A stretch of 41,596 nt of DNA from Bacteroidota bacterium (lineage in GTDB: Bacteria; Bacteroidota; Bacteroidia; Bacteroidales; WCHB1-69), in contig JAGVVH010000198.1 in NCBI GenBank assembly GCA_019135895.1, positions 1 through 41,596 on the forward strand, given 5' to 3'. The notes beneath the pieces were generated by a model. That model had not been told where the DNA came from. It saw only the letters and a program-made list of their open reading frames with translations, and did no database searches. Positions 24,081 through 32,630 of the stretch are shown piece after piece; the stretch's first letter is position 1, and each line of letters opens with the position of its first letter. The translations under genes were made by a program, and so were the position numbers.

Positions 24081-25550
24081 TTATTGTTCGGATTGTGCCG
24101 GTAAATATTCATTTGATATTTCTTCACCGACTGTGTCCTTTTTATAGACAGAACGGATCTTTCTTTGTTCATCAGGCTCTGTCTCCCAAGAGTTCGCAGA
24201 TCTTGCTCTTGTTTTTGCCCATTGCCTGAGTGACTCAATTTCTTCACGCATGGTTCTGGACAGTGGTACCAAGGCGTTAAACGCCTGTTCGAGACCATCA
24301 AAAAGGCTGTCCTTCGCGAGCTGTTCGATTTCCGCTCCCGTATAGCCGGTCAGACGTTCAGAACAGCTGATGGGAATGTCGGAACCCCATTTGCGGTTCA
24401 TAATTTTTATGATCTCTGTTCTTTCTGTTTTAGTAGGAAGGTCGACAAAGAATGTCGCGTCGAATCTGCCTGCTCTGATAAACTCTGGAGGAAGTTGACT
24501 TATCTGATTTGCTGTAGCCATTACCAGGACAGAGGATTTTGTTTCCTGCATCCATGTAAGGAAATGGCCGAACATGGCCGCGCTTGTTCCCGCGTCTGTT
24601 TCGCCGCTTGACCTTGTTCCCGCAAACGCTTTTTCCACTTCATCTATCCAGACGACTGCCTTGCCGAATGCGTCGATCAGCCGGGTGGCTTCCCTCATGC
24701 GTCTTTCCGATTCTCCAACAAGTGAATTCTTGAGAGAACCAATGTCCAAACGTATAAGTGGCCATGATAAAATTGATGCAGTTGCTTTTGAGGCTAATGA
24801 TTTTCCAGTTCCAGGGATACCGACTAATAGGATTCCCTTTATTTGTGGTAATTGAATGTTGTCGGGGTTGAATGCTTTGGATCTGTTTTCGATAAATGAT
24901 TTGAAATTATTCAGTCCTCCTACATCGGCGATATCCGCCGGTTCCCAGAACTCCATTAAGCCTGATTTGCGTATCATCTGACTTTTTGCTTCTGATATGA
25001 CTTTAGTTGAGAAGTAGCCCTTTCTAATTAGTGAAAGAGCATAGGCCGTCTCCGCCTCAAATTCGGTGAGCCCTTTGGCTGCTCGGGCGGCCTTCTTGTT
25101 GACCTTGATGTTGTGAATTTTGCCGAGTTCGTTTTGCAGGTCGAAGAGCTCGTCATCATTTGGTAAAGGCAGGTCGATAACATGAAAAAACTTTTCCACC
25201 TCCGGGCGCATGCTGATCATGGGTGATACCATCACCAGACAGCAGCCGGTGGCTTTCCATCTGGAAACTCCGTTTTGTATGGCCTGCACCACTTCGGGCG
25301 AGTCCAGGAAAAGGTGCATGTTGTGTGCGATTAAGACCGCATCGTTGAGCGAGTTAAGCCAGTTTAATGCCTGGGCGGGATCGCGTATCTCGTCAACCGG
25401 TTTCGATGATTGAAGATCGCGTATGCCCTGCAGGCAGTCCCAGCTAAAGAATTTCCACCCTTCAGACGGGAGTAGCTGTTCCGCCCGGGTTGGTTCCTGC
25501 GTAAGCAGGTAAATCGCCGGATAACCGGCTTCCAGATAGTCCTGTATCAT
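24081..25550 (-). CDS. Ycf46-like AAA+ ATPase
   Basis: 489 residues. An N-terminal inactive-looking P-loop-fold domain (1-200, with IYLLTQEP and AVLIAHNMHLFLDS) is followed by one AAA+ domain: Walker A GIPGTGKS (244-251), Walker B VVWIDE (299-304), sensor 1 VMATAN, arginine-finger region PEFIRAGRFD and sensor 2 GYTGAEIEQL. This two-part layout is that of Ycf46. AGGAGG 7 bases before the ATG; it is the first gene of the minus-strand block and its leader is structured. Ycf46-type ATPases are thought to remodel protein or nucleoprotein complexes; the substrate here is unknown. Confidence 0.9.
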   Translation of the reverse strand: MIQDYLEAGYPAIYLLTQEPTRAEQLLPSEGWKFFSWDCLQGIRDLQSSKPVDEIRDPAQALNWLNSLNDAVLIAHNMHLFLDSPEVVQAIQNGVSRWKATGCCLVMVSPMISMRPEVEKFFHVIDLPLPNDDELFDLQNELGKIHNIKVNKKAARAAKGLTEFEAETAYALSLIRKGYFSTKVISEAKSQMIRKSGLMEFWEPADIADVGGLNNFKSFIENRSKAFNPDNIQLPQIKGILLVGIPGTGKSLASKATASILSWPLIRLDIGSLKNSLVGESERRMREATRLIDAFGKAVVWIDEVEKAFAGTRSSGETDAGTSAAMFGHFLTWMQETKSSVLVMATANQISQLPPEFIRAGRFDATFFVDLPTKTERTEIIKIMNRKWGSDIPISCSERLTGYTGAEIEQLAKDSLFDGLEQAFNALVPLSRTMREEIESLRQWAKTRARSANSWETEPDEQRKIRSVYKKDTVGEEISNEYLPAQSEQ

Positions 25551-25638
25551 TTTAATACCTCCTGTTTTTATGGTGTTTATTTTCTGTCGCTGTGAAAAAC
25601 GACGGATTAATAAGTCTTAAAAATGGTCAAAGAAAGAA

Positions 25639-25744
25639 TCCGCTGCAGAAGAATCATGTTAATGATGCGTCCGGAGCGGATGTCTTGGGGGAGTGGAGCG
25701 TTGAAGAGTATGATAAGAGCCAGTCTTCCTGTGTTATAGGAAGA
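25639..25744. other. paired hairpins in the leader of the AAA+ operon
   Basis: TCCGCT (25639-25644) pairs with AGCGGA (25675-25680) around an inner ATCAT/ATGAT hairpin (25653-25666). A second hairpin, TCTTCCT (25724-25730) / AGGAAGA (25738-25744), follows. The segment lies 90-190 bases upstream of the AAA+ start, so it would be in the 5' leader if transcription starts near 25800. No known riboswitch is recognised. Confidence 0.4.
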
Positions 25745-25773
25745 TAGGGCCGTCAGGGAGCGGAATCTGTGCA

Positions 25774-25815
25774 AAAAGTAACGCTGCCGACATTGCTGCC
25801 GATAGCGTTACTTTT
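25774..25815. terminator. bidirectional terminator-like hairpin
   Basis: AAAAGTAACGCT (25774-25785) and AGCGTTACTTTT (25804-25815) form a perfect 12-bp stem whose A/T end gives a T-run on either strand. The loop contains a direct repeat of GCTGCCGA. It lies 178 bases downstream of the last gene of the kinase-Clp operon and upstream of the AAA+ leader, so it plausibly ends the former on the minus strand. Confidence 0.65.
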
Positions 25816-25992
25816 CCGACTCCTATGGATATAATTTCTATCTGAAAAGCTTGAATATCAGAATTATTATAGGTCACTTTAATACATATAAACAAAAGAC
25901 AATTTTAAAAGATATAAAGAAAGGATCTAATCACCACGGGCAAAGAACAAATAAATCCTTTTTGGTAATTCGAAATAAAAGAATTAAATTCC

Positions 25993-26907
25993 TTAATTAC
26001 TACTCCAGTCTGAGTATTCATTTATTTTACTTAAGGCATCACTACCGTCTTCTGAATATGTTTTAATGTCTTGCTCTTCCCGAATACCAATATAAATAAT
26101 ATTCTTTTCTATGTCAGCTATGATGATAAAATTTGTAAACACACAGTTGTGAGCCTGACAACCACGAGCAATAAAAATGTTTTGATTTATGGTCATTGGT
26201 GATTCAACAGCAAAGTTCTCTTTCAAAAAATTAAATCTGTTTCCAAGGATTTTTGTAAGTCGTGAACTTAATACTGGGTTGTCAAAAAGTTTTACATCTG
26301 CTGGATATTTACCATCGAAACTTTTAAGGAAGTCGAGATTATCATAATTAGGCTCTTCAACTTTAGACGCAGGTACAGGTTGACTTGCTGCGACTGGTTC
26401 AGTAGATGGGGAACTCGAAGGAGAGGCAACTTTCTTTTCGGCAGACAAGTTAGCTATAAAAGATATCAACAGGAGAACACCTAAGAAAATAGCTAAAATT
26501 TTTAAGAACTTTTTAAAAGAAGGACTTAAGTTTTTAAATGGAGAAATTGCCTCTGATATTCCATCCGAAACTTCTTCTGGTAATTTTTCTGTAATAGAAG
26601 AGAAAAACGAATTATTGCTTCTAGATACATCAGACCTTGCTGAACCATTATTTTTACTTTCAAGAAGTTTGATAATATCGGACGATTTATCAGAAGATTG
26701 ATTTATGGCTTTTTTAACAATATCTTTATGAGTTTCATAAAGATTCTTAAGATTACTAATGAAGAATTCTTTTTCGGAAGTAAAGGGTCTCTCCGCCAGG
26801 AACTTTTTTAACTTTGCAGGTGCACATTGTAAATACTCTGATTGTAGGATATGATAAAGAACAAAAATAAAACAAGTAAGGAAAAGCAGTGTCAAGGGCA
26901 GAGACAT
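25993..26907 (-). CDS. membrane-anchored protein with a C-terminal GCxxHxC (Ivy-like) domain
   Basis: 304 residues. Hydrophobic segment 1 lies at residues 3-20 and a clear transmembrane helix at 135-153. Between them is a helical, charged region. After a Ser/Pro/Ala linker (162-182) comes a domain of about 115 residues with PVLSSRLTKILGNRFNFLKE, FAVESPM and G249-C250-Q-A-H253-N-C255, a pattern resembling Ivy-type lysozyme-inhibitor domains. If the second helix places this domain in the periplasm, the two Cys could form a disulfide. The ATG has GAGG 9 bases upstream but overlaps the previous gene by 152 bases. Last gene of the kinase-Clp operon. The Ivy link is by pattern only. Confidence 0.65.
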   Translation of the reverse strand: MSLPLTLLFLTCFIFVLYHILQSEYLQCAPAKLKKFLAERPFTSEKEFFISNLKNLYETHKDIVKKAINQSSDKSSDIIKLLESKNNGSARSDVSRSNNSFFSSITEKLPEEVSDGISEAISPFKNLSPSFKKFLKILAIFLGVLLLISFIANLSAEKKVASPSSSPSTEPVAASQPVPASKVEEPNYDNLDFLKSFDGKYPADVKLFDNPVLSSRLTKILGNRFNFLKENFAVESPMTINQNIFIARGCQAHNCVFTNFIIIADIEKNIIYIGIREEQDIKTYSEDGSDALSKINEYSDWSSN

Positions 26908-27157
26908 ATTTTCTTACCTCAGGAATTTCATACAGCTCCCTAGGATCATCATCATACCCACTAAAAGAAATGGCTATTTTCCCTCTTCCTTTGATTACAT
27001 ATTCTCTGTCTTTTAGAAAGAAGCTTAAAGTATTTAATTGATCATCTATGTTGCAATTCTCTGCCTGTTTTCTTGATACCTCCAATATAACATCTCCAAC
27101 ATTATCTAAATCTAATTCAGTTTCATCCTGTTTTTTTAGAAAATCAAGAAGTCCCAT
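26756..27157 (-). CDS. small soluble protein of the kinase-Clp operon
   Basis: 133 residues. Starts MGLLDFLKKQ, an amphipathic N-terminus also seen on the TPR protein at 32631-33563. The body reads DREYVIKGRGKIAISFSGY, then DDDPRELYEIPEVRKYVSAL and FPYLFYFCSL, a mix of strands and a DPRELY-x-IPEV motif. AAGGAG 9 bases before the ATG is good. Its last 50 codons overlap the following membrane-protein gene in another frame. Function unknown. Confidence 0.7.
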   Translation of the reverse strand: MGLLDFLKKQDETELDLDNVGDVILEVSRKQAENCNIDDQLNTLSFFLKDREYVIKGRGKIAISFSGYDDDPRELYEIPEVRKYVSALDTAFPYLFYFCSLSYPTIRVFTMCTCKVKKVPGGETLYFRKRILH

Positions 27158-27228
27158 AATTTTTAACTCCTTATTTCAAATTTATTTAATTGAAAAAGCA
27201 TCAATTTAACGGAAATATTTTTTCTATT

Positions 27229-29562
27229 TTAATGTCGACTATTCCTAACTTTAATTTTGATAGCATCATTAAGGCATATTGCTCTCCATAAAACGACAGT
27301 TGTCATCTTCTGATGCTCCAAGAGTTTTTCTGCAACCTTTGCTTCAAGCAAACGCTCAACCGTACGACGCAGTTCACGAGCTCCAAATTCAGGTTTATAA
27401 CCTTTTTCTACCAATAGCTCTTTGGCCTTTTTATCAATTTTTAATTCTATATTGTGCTGGCTCTTGAGTCGTTGACACATTTCATCCAGAATAAGCGTAA
27501 GGATTCGCTGAATATCTTCCTTTTCAAGAGGGTGGAATAGAATTTGTTCATCTAATCTATTAAGCAATTCTGGACGGAATATCTTTTTTAACTTCGGAAT
27601 GTCATTTACTTTTGGTTTTTCTTCCTGAGAACCGAAGCCTACCCGCTTAAATTGATCAGGTTTTATATTGGATGTGAGAATAACGATGCAATTTTTTGCG
27701 TCAACTGTTCTGCCCTTGGCATCTGTTATTCGGCCTTCATCAAACAACTGCAGAAATAGGTCGAATACCTTGGGGTGGGCCTTCTCAACTTCATCCAGTA
27801 AAAGTATCGAATATGGTTTTGTTCGTAGCTTGCTGGTTAGCTGACCTTCTTCGTCATAGCCTATATACCCCGGAGGTGAGCCAATCAGTTTAGCTGTACT
27901 GTGCGGTTCTTGATACTCGGACATATCCAAACGGATTATAGCGTTATCATTCCCAAATAATTCATTGGCCAGTGACTTGGCAAGTTCAGTCTTGCCAACG
28001 CCGGAAGAACCTAGAAAAAGAAATACAGCTAATGGCCCTCTCCTGCTTGAAATTCCACTGTACGCCATAATAAGCCTTTGAGAGACCTTGTCTATCGCAT
28101 CATTTTGGCTGATGACACGCTGTTTCAATCGTTTGCCAAGGCCCTTTAAAAGTGTACTAAAGTTGCCGCTGATATGACCAGATATGAGATCTATGGGAAT
28201 TCTCACTTTTATAGACAGCATCTCTGCAATGGATTCTGCGGTAATTGCGTTGGCATGGTCTTGATGTCCGACCATGGTTAATCGCGGCGCTTGTTCACAT
28301 GCGCCGGCACGGTCTAGCAAGTCAATGGCTTTGTCCGGTAATCGGTGATCACTGTCAAAACGTATAGAGAGGTCAACTGCACTGGCTATTGCGTCATCAC
28401 TTATCATACAACCATGATGTTTTTCTAATTTACTTCGAATACCTTTCAGCATTTCCACGCATTCATCTCGAGTGGGTTCTTCAATGATTACTTTTTCAAA
28501 GCGTCGTTCAAGCGCCGGATCAGCTTCTATATAGCGGCGATATTCGGCAATGGTGGTGGCACCGATACAGCGAAGGTCACCCTTGGCAAGGGCGGGTTTT
28601 AGGATCTGTGCGGCATCCATGCCACCACCTAACTTTCCCGTTCCAATGAGTGTATGAATTTCGTCGATAAAGAGAATAATCTCTTTTTGTGACGTCACCT
28701 CCTGAATTATCTTAGTCAAACGATCTTCAAATTCACCACGATATGACGTACCAGCTACCAGAACACCCATATTAAGTTCGATGATTCTACTCTCTTTAAG
28801 GAACTCAGGTCCCTTATTTTCAATCAACCGCATTGCCAAGGCTTCTACAATGGCAGTTTTACCAACACCTGCTTCACCTACCAGTACGGGATTACTCTTT
28901 GTATTGCGGGCAAGGGTCTGGATGACCTGCAGTAGCTCCTGACGTCTGCCAATAAAAGGACCTAATTTACCTTCTTCTGCAAGCTGTGTCAGATCACGAC
29001 CGAACTTTTTGAGGAAAGATATTGGCTTTTCTTCCTGTGGTACATTTTCGAGAGGCCCTTTGATTCCCTGTGATGCCTGTTTAATAAGCAGTTTCTTTAA
29101 ATCAGCTGGTTTGACATTCTGTTCTGTCAGTATTTTATTCAGAACTGTGCCGGGTTCCCCTGCAATGGCTGCCAATAAATGAAGAGTTAAAACCTCGTCG
29201 ACATTTTCTGCAAGTGCCTTGGCTATCTGAAAGAATGCTTTTAATTCCGGACTTCGATGAACGACTTTTTCAGTTTGCGGACGAGAACTCTTGCCGAGTT
29301 GTTTTCTCAAGGCTCGACGTAAACCAGTTGCATCGAGAGAAAGTGCCGTGAAAACTTCCTGAAGCGCCACCCATTCGGCACGAACAAGATTCCACTGCGC
29401 TCGATTCAGTTTCATATCTGCAGGCGAGAGTTTTGTAACTTTAGACAAACTTAGAATAGCGATGACAATATGTTCTTTTTCTATAAATTGAGATGCCGCT
29501 TCTGTTGCTTCCAACAAAGCAAGTCGCCATGCAATATCCAAAGCTATTGAAATAGATTTCAT
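27229..29562 (-). CDS. double-ring Clp/Hsp100 ATPase (ClpC/ClpA-like)
   Basis: 777 residues. An N-terminal Clp-repeat domain (1-165) is followed by NBD1 with Walker A GEAGVGKT (229-236), pore loop SYRGEFE and Walker B IILFIDE (295-301), then NBD2 with Walker A GSSGVGKT (518-525), pore loop PGYIGYDEEG and Walker B ILLLDE (586-591). No ClpB-type middle domain lies between the rings. The tripeptide V641-G-F643 after the NBD2 sensor region is where ClpC/ClpA carry their ClpP-docking loop, so this machine may feed a protease rather than only disaggregate. AAGGAG precedes the ATG. It lies 25 bases behind the PP2C gene, as a ClpV would in a type VI cluster. Confidence 0.92.
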   Translation of the reverse strand: MKSISIALDIAWRLALLEATEAASQFIEKEHIVIAILSLSKVTKLSPADMKLNRAQWNLVRAEWVALQEVFTALSLDATGLRRALRKQLGKSSRPQTEKVVHRSPELKAFFQIAKALAENVDEVLTLHLLAAIAGEPGTVLNKILTEQNVKPADLKKLLIKQASQGIKGPLENVPQEEKPISFLKKFGRDLTQLAEEGKLGPFIGRRQELLQVIQTLARNTKSNPVLVGEAGVGKTAIVEALAMRLIENKGPEFLKESRIIELNMGVLVAGTSYRGEFEDRLTKIIQEVTSQKEIILFIDEIHTLIGTGKLGGGMDAAQILKPALAKGDLRCIGATTIAEYRRYIEADPALERRFEKVIIEEPTRDECVEMLKGIRSKLEKHHGCMISDDAIASAVDLSIRFDSDHRLPDKAIDLLDRAGACEQAPRLTMVGHQDHANAITAESIAEMLSIKVRIPIDLISGHISGNFSTLLKGLGKRLKQRVISQNDAIDKVSQRLIMAYSGISSRRGPLAVFLFLGSSGVGKTELAKSLANELFGNDNAIIRLDMSEYQEPHSTAKLIGSPPGYIGYDEEGQLTSKLRTKPYSILLLDEVEKAHPKVFDLFLQLFDEGRITDAKGRTVDAKNCIVILTSNIKPDQFKRVGFGSQEEKPKVNDIPKLKKIFRPELLNRLDEQILFHPLEKEDIQRILTLILDEMCQRLKSQHNIELKIDKKAKELLVEKGYKPEFGARELRRTVERLLEAKVAEKLLEHQKMTTVVLWRAICLNDAIKIKVRNSRH

Positions 29563-29587
29563 GCGGACTCCTTTTTAAAAAACAAAT

Positions 29588-30310
29588 TCATGTTTTAATC
29601 AGCAAAACGGAAATATTATCCAATCCACCTTGTGTGTTTGCAGATGCAATCAGGTTTTGAGTTATGGAGTCTATGTTCAGATTTCCATTCTTAATAATAG
29701 CGCCAATCTCCTCATCCATTAGCATGTCCGTCAGACCATCCGAACAAAGCAAAAGCAGATCGCCAGACGAAATATCTATCTGTCTAAAATCGGGCATCGG
29801 TTGATTGCCGAAACCAACCGCCTGTGTAAGTATATGTCGTTGATTTTCCGATACCGTTTTATGAAAATACATATTACTTTCCCGTATGCGATTTTCCATT
29901 GTGTGGTCACAAGTCATACATTTCAGAACATTGTGATAATGGTAAATCCGACTATCTCCTATATGACAAGTATACGCTTTATGGCCCCTAATGACTAAGG
30001 TTACCAATGTGCTTCCCATTCCCATGAGTTTTAGATCTGTTTTTGCTTTCTGATTTACTGCTTCGTGCGCGGCCTTTATCGCATCTAAAATAATATTGCA
30101 TATTTTTTTGCCTCTCAAAGATGATAATCTCTTTGTTAAGTATGCATAAACTGTCTTTACCGCGAGTTCACTTGCAACTTCCCCTGCATTGTGTCCACCA
30201 ATCCCATCGGCAAGAAGATAAATTTTCGATTCATCATCGGCGAGGAGGAAATCTTCATTGTTCTCACGGATGAGCCCTAGATCAGATAAATATGCTGATT
30301 TAACAACCAT
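29588..30310 (-). CDS. PP2C-family Ser/Thr protein phosphatase
   Basis: 240 residues, a single catalytic domain with every metal-binding motif: ENNEDF (16-21), LADGIGGH (33-40), MGSTLV, HIGDSR, LLCSDGLTD and the final GGLDNIS. Same size and layout as the stand-alone Stp1/PppA bacterial phosphatases, with no membrane segment. Expected to remove phosphates placed by the three kinases of the same operon. It starts 6 bases after the kinase-TPR gene. The ribosome site is weak (GGA), so translation may be coupled. Confidence 0.95.
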   Translation of the reverse strand: MVVKSAYLSDLGLIRENNEDFLLADDESKIYLLADGIGGHNAGEVASELAVKTVYAYLTKRLSSLRGKKICNIILDAIKAAHEAVNQKAKTDLKLMGMGSTLVTLVIRGHKAYTCHIGDSRIYHYHNVLKCMTCDHTMENRIRESNMYFHKTVSENQRHILTQAVGFGNQPMPDFRQIDISSGDLLLLCSDGLTDMLMDEEIGAIIKNGNLNIDSITQNLIASANTQGGLDNISVLLIKT

Positions 30311-30316
30311 ATTTTT

Positions 30317-32620
30317 TTATTTATTCCGTAGAATGCGAATTTTGCTCTCTATATCAGCTATGTTTTGCTTGTTAGGATTAGCTGATTTCAATAAGGCTTC
30401 ACGACATCTAATTGCCGCTTCCAAGGCATCCTTAGTATTTCCATTTTGTTCGTGAATTTGTGCAAGAATATACCATAATACATCGGCTTGGGGCCATTTT
30501 TTCAGTGCCCCTGTTAAGAAAACCACCGCACCATTATAATCACCAAAGCGTGACATAATCAAAGCTCTATAACAAAGATAGGATTCATAATCTTCCGTCG
30601 TCACGAGCATATCACAATAATAAAACGCCTTCTTTTTATCTCCGGCATCTAAATACAATTGGACAAGATGTCTCACTGCATCTGAGTGCTGTTTCTGCTT
30701 ATAAAACTCAACTTCAGCTTTTTTAAGTTGTTGCAGTGCTCGTAGTATTTCAGGTGACGCTGACGTTGATGCCTTCTGTTTAAGCATTTCTACTCTGCGT
30801 GCAACATTTTGTATTGTGCTCTGGTTTGAACCTTCATATTGTTTAAGTAACTTTAAACAATTTGTGGCAGATGTTAAAGCTTCACTAAAATTATTATTTT
30901 GTTCTTGAAGTTCGGAGAGTGTGAACCATAAGAAGCTCATTTCAGGGTAAGTCGCTAAAGTTTCTTTTAATAATGATACTGCCTGATTATACCTTCCTGT
31001 ATAAGATAATACTCTGGATTTTTTGTTTATGGCTTCTTCAATATGCTGTTTTGCATTAATTAGTTTATCGCAGTATTTAATGGTTCTATCCGGATTTTGT
31101 TTTTTAAAATATACCTCCATTAATTCAAACCAAATACCACTATCCTCTGCAGCAAGCTGTTCCGCCTTCAAAAACAACTCCAAGGCGTTGTCTAAATCTC
31201 CAATCTGCAGGTAACAAAGTCCGAGGTTAAATAATCCGTCTACATCATATGGTTTTAAATTAAGACTTATAATCTTTTTACAAACAGCATTAATTACGGC
31301 AGGCTTAAATTCACTTATTCTTTCTGATAAAATAGCAACGATGAGAGAAGCAATTCTCATATTTATTGGTTTTATATCGAGAGCCCTATGAAGACACTGA
31401 AGAGAATCATTCAATTGACCCAGTGTCGATAAGACAGCACCTTTATTAGCCCATGCGCTTGCATTTGACGGATTAATCTTAATGGCATTGTTGTAACATT
31501 CTAACGCCTCCTTGTTTCTGCCTGTCAATCGTAGAGCATTTCCTTTGTTGTCCCACGCTCCGCTATTGTTGGGATCAATTTCAATAGCTTTGTCATAACA
31601 CTTAATCGCTTGTTCCAGTTTTGATAAATTGCCGTAGGAAATTCCTTTATTATTCCATCCCCAGGACTCTTGTTCCTTCAAATGGGGTATTCTGACAATT
31701 TCTCCCGTTTGTCTTTTGAGCATGACTTCCAAATCAGTCCGTAAAAATTTAAAAGACTGATATCTATTGCTAGAATTCTTCTGAAGACACTTCTGGATAA
31801 TTGGAAAAAGTGGTGAGTTTAATACGGGCACTGATTTTTCACTATGCAGATGCTTCAGAGCCATCCAGCGATATTCTGAATTTTCTGCAATAAAAGGAAG
31901 CTTACCATTTGAGGCCATTTGATAGAGAACAATACCAAAACTGTAAATATCACTTCTTTCATCACAGGTTGATAAGTCCGTGAATTGTTCCGGTGGCATG
32001 TATTCCGGTGTTCCAATGCTGGTTCCTTGCATTGTCTGGTGCGGTAATCCTATATTGTTTTTTTGTTGACGTTCGGACGATGGTTCTGGTTTTTTATCTA
32101 TACCGGCCAATCCAAAGTCGGTTATTTTAACAGTCAAGGTTTGGTCAATCATTATATTGGATGGTTTGATGTCACGATGAGCACTGATGCCTTTAGCATA
32201 GGCATATTCCATACCATGACAGAATTGAATAGCCCATTTCAGTGATTGTGCCAAATCAAAGGGAATGAACTTTAAATAAGCATCAAGTGAATTTGGACCT
32301 CCTTTTTTTTCAGGAGCAATGTATTCCGATGCAATAAAGAGTCTTTCAGATATATTATCAACGAAATAAGCTTTAACAAGATAGGGATGGCTGCCTATAT
32401 CGATCCATATCTGTGCTTCTTTGCGAAAACGATCTCTTACTGTTTGTTCTGAAAGGAATTCATCCTTGAATGTTTTGAGAGCATAAAAAGAGTGGTAAGT
32501 TAAATCATGAAGATATACAAGATATACTATACCGAAGCCGCCTTCGCCCAGTACATCAACAACCTCATATTTTTGATCGATAAAAGAGCCCTTCTTATAT
32601 GCTTGTTGTACCATGCCCAC
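30317..32620 (-). CDS. Ser/Thr protein kinase fused to TPR repeats
   Basis: 767 residues. Kinase domain 1-305: P-loop GEGGFG (25-30), catalytic Lys in YALK (K49), HRDIKPSN (148-155), DFG (168-170), GTPEYMPPEQ activation-segment end. No transmembrane helix. From about 325 to the end run at least ten TPR-like repeats, for example GWNNKGISYGNLSKLEQAI and GAWDNKGNALRLTGRNKEAL, a scaffold for protein partners. The first codon may be GTG 32620 or ATG 32614. All catalytic residues are present, so it should be active. The TPR arm probably recruits substrates of the operon. Confidence 0.93.
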   Translation of the reverse strand: MGMVQQAYKKGSFIDQKYEVVDVLGEGGFGIVYLVYLHDLTYHSFYALKTFKDEFLSEQTVRDRFRKEAQIWIDIGSHPYLVKAYFVDNISERLFIASEYIAPEKKGGPNSLDAYLKFIPFDLAQSLKWAIQFCHGMEYAYAKGISAHRDIKPSNIMIDQTLTVKITDFGLAGIDKKPEPSSERQQKNNIGLPHQTMQGTSIGTPEYMPPEQFTDLSTCDERSDIYSFGIVLYQMASNGKLPFIAENSEYRWMALKHLHSEKSVPVLNSPLFPIIQKCLQKNSSNRYQSFKFLRTDLEVMLKRQTGEIVRIPHLKEQESWGWNNKGISYGNLSKLEQAIKCYDKAIEIDPNNSGAWDNKGNALRLTGRNKEALECYNNAIKINPSNASAWANKGAVLSTLGQLNDSLQCLHRALDIKPINMRIASLIVAILSERISEFKPAVINAVCKKIISLNLKPYDVDGLFNLGLCYLQIGDLDNALELFLKAEQLAAEDSGIWFELMEVYFKKQNPDRTIKYCDKLINAKQHIEEAINKKSRVLSYTGRYNQAVSLLKETLATYPEMSFLWFTLSELQEQNNNFSEALTSATNCLKLLKQYEGSNQSTIQNVARRVEMLKQKASTSASPEILRALQQLKKAEVEFYKQKQHSDAVRHLVQLYLDAGDKKKAFYYCDMLVTTEDYESYLCYRALIMSRFGDYNGAVVFLTGALKKWPQADVLWYILAQIHEQNGNTKDALEAAIRCREALLKSANPNKQNIADIESKIRILRNK

Positions 32621-32630
32621 CTAGCGTCGC

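Larger units (their letters stand above)
25551..25992. other. non-coding spacer holding a structured leader and a terminator
   Basis: No gene is seen in 442 bases. The right half (25816-25992) is AT-rich with short unconvincing frames. The left half carries three hairpins listed separately. The promoter of the Ycf46-to-UvrD block must lie here on the minus strand; TTGACC at 25622-25627 (read on minus) is a candidate -35, but no -10 at good spacing follows. Confidence 0.5.
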
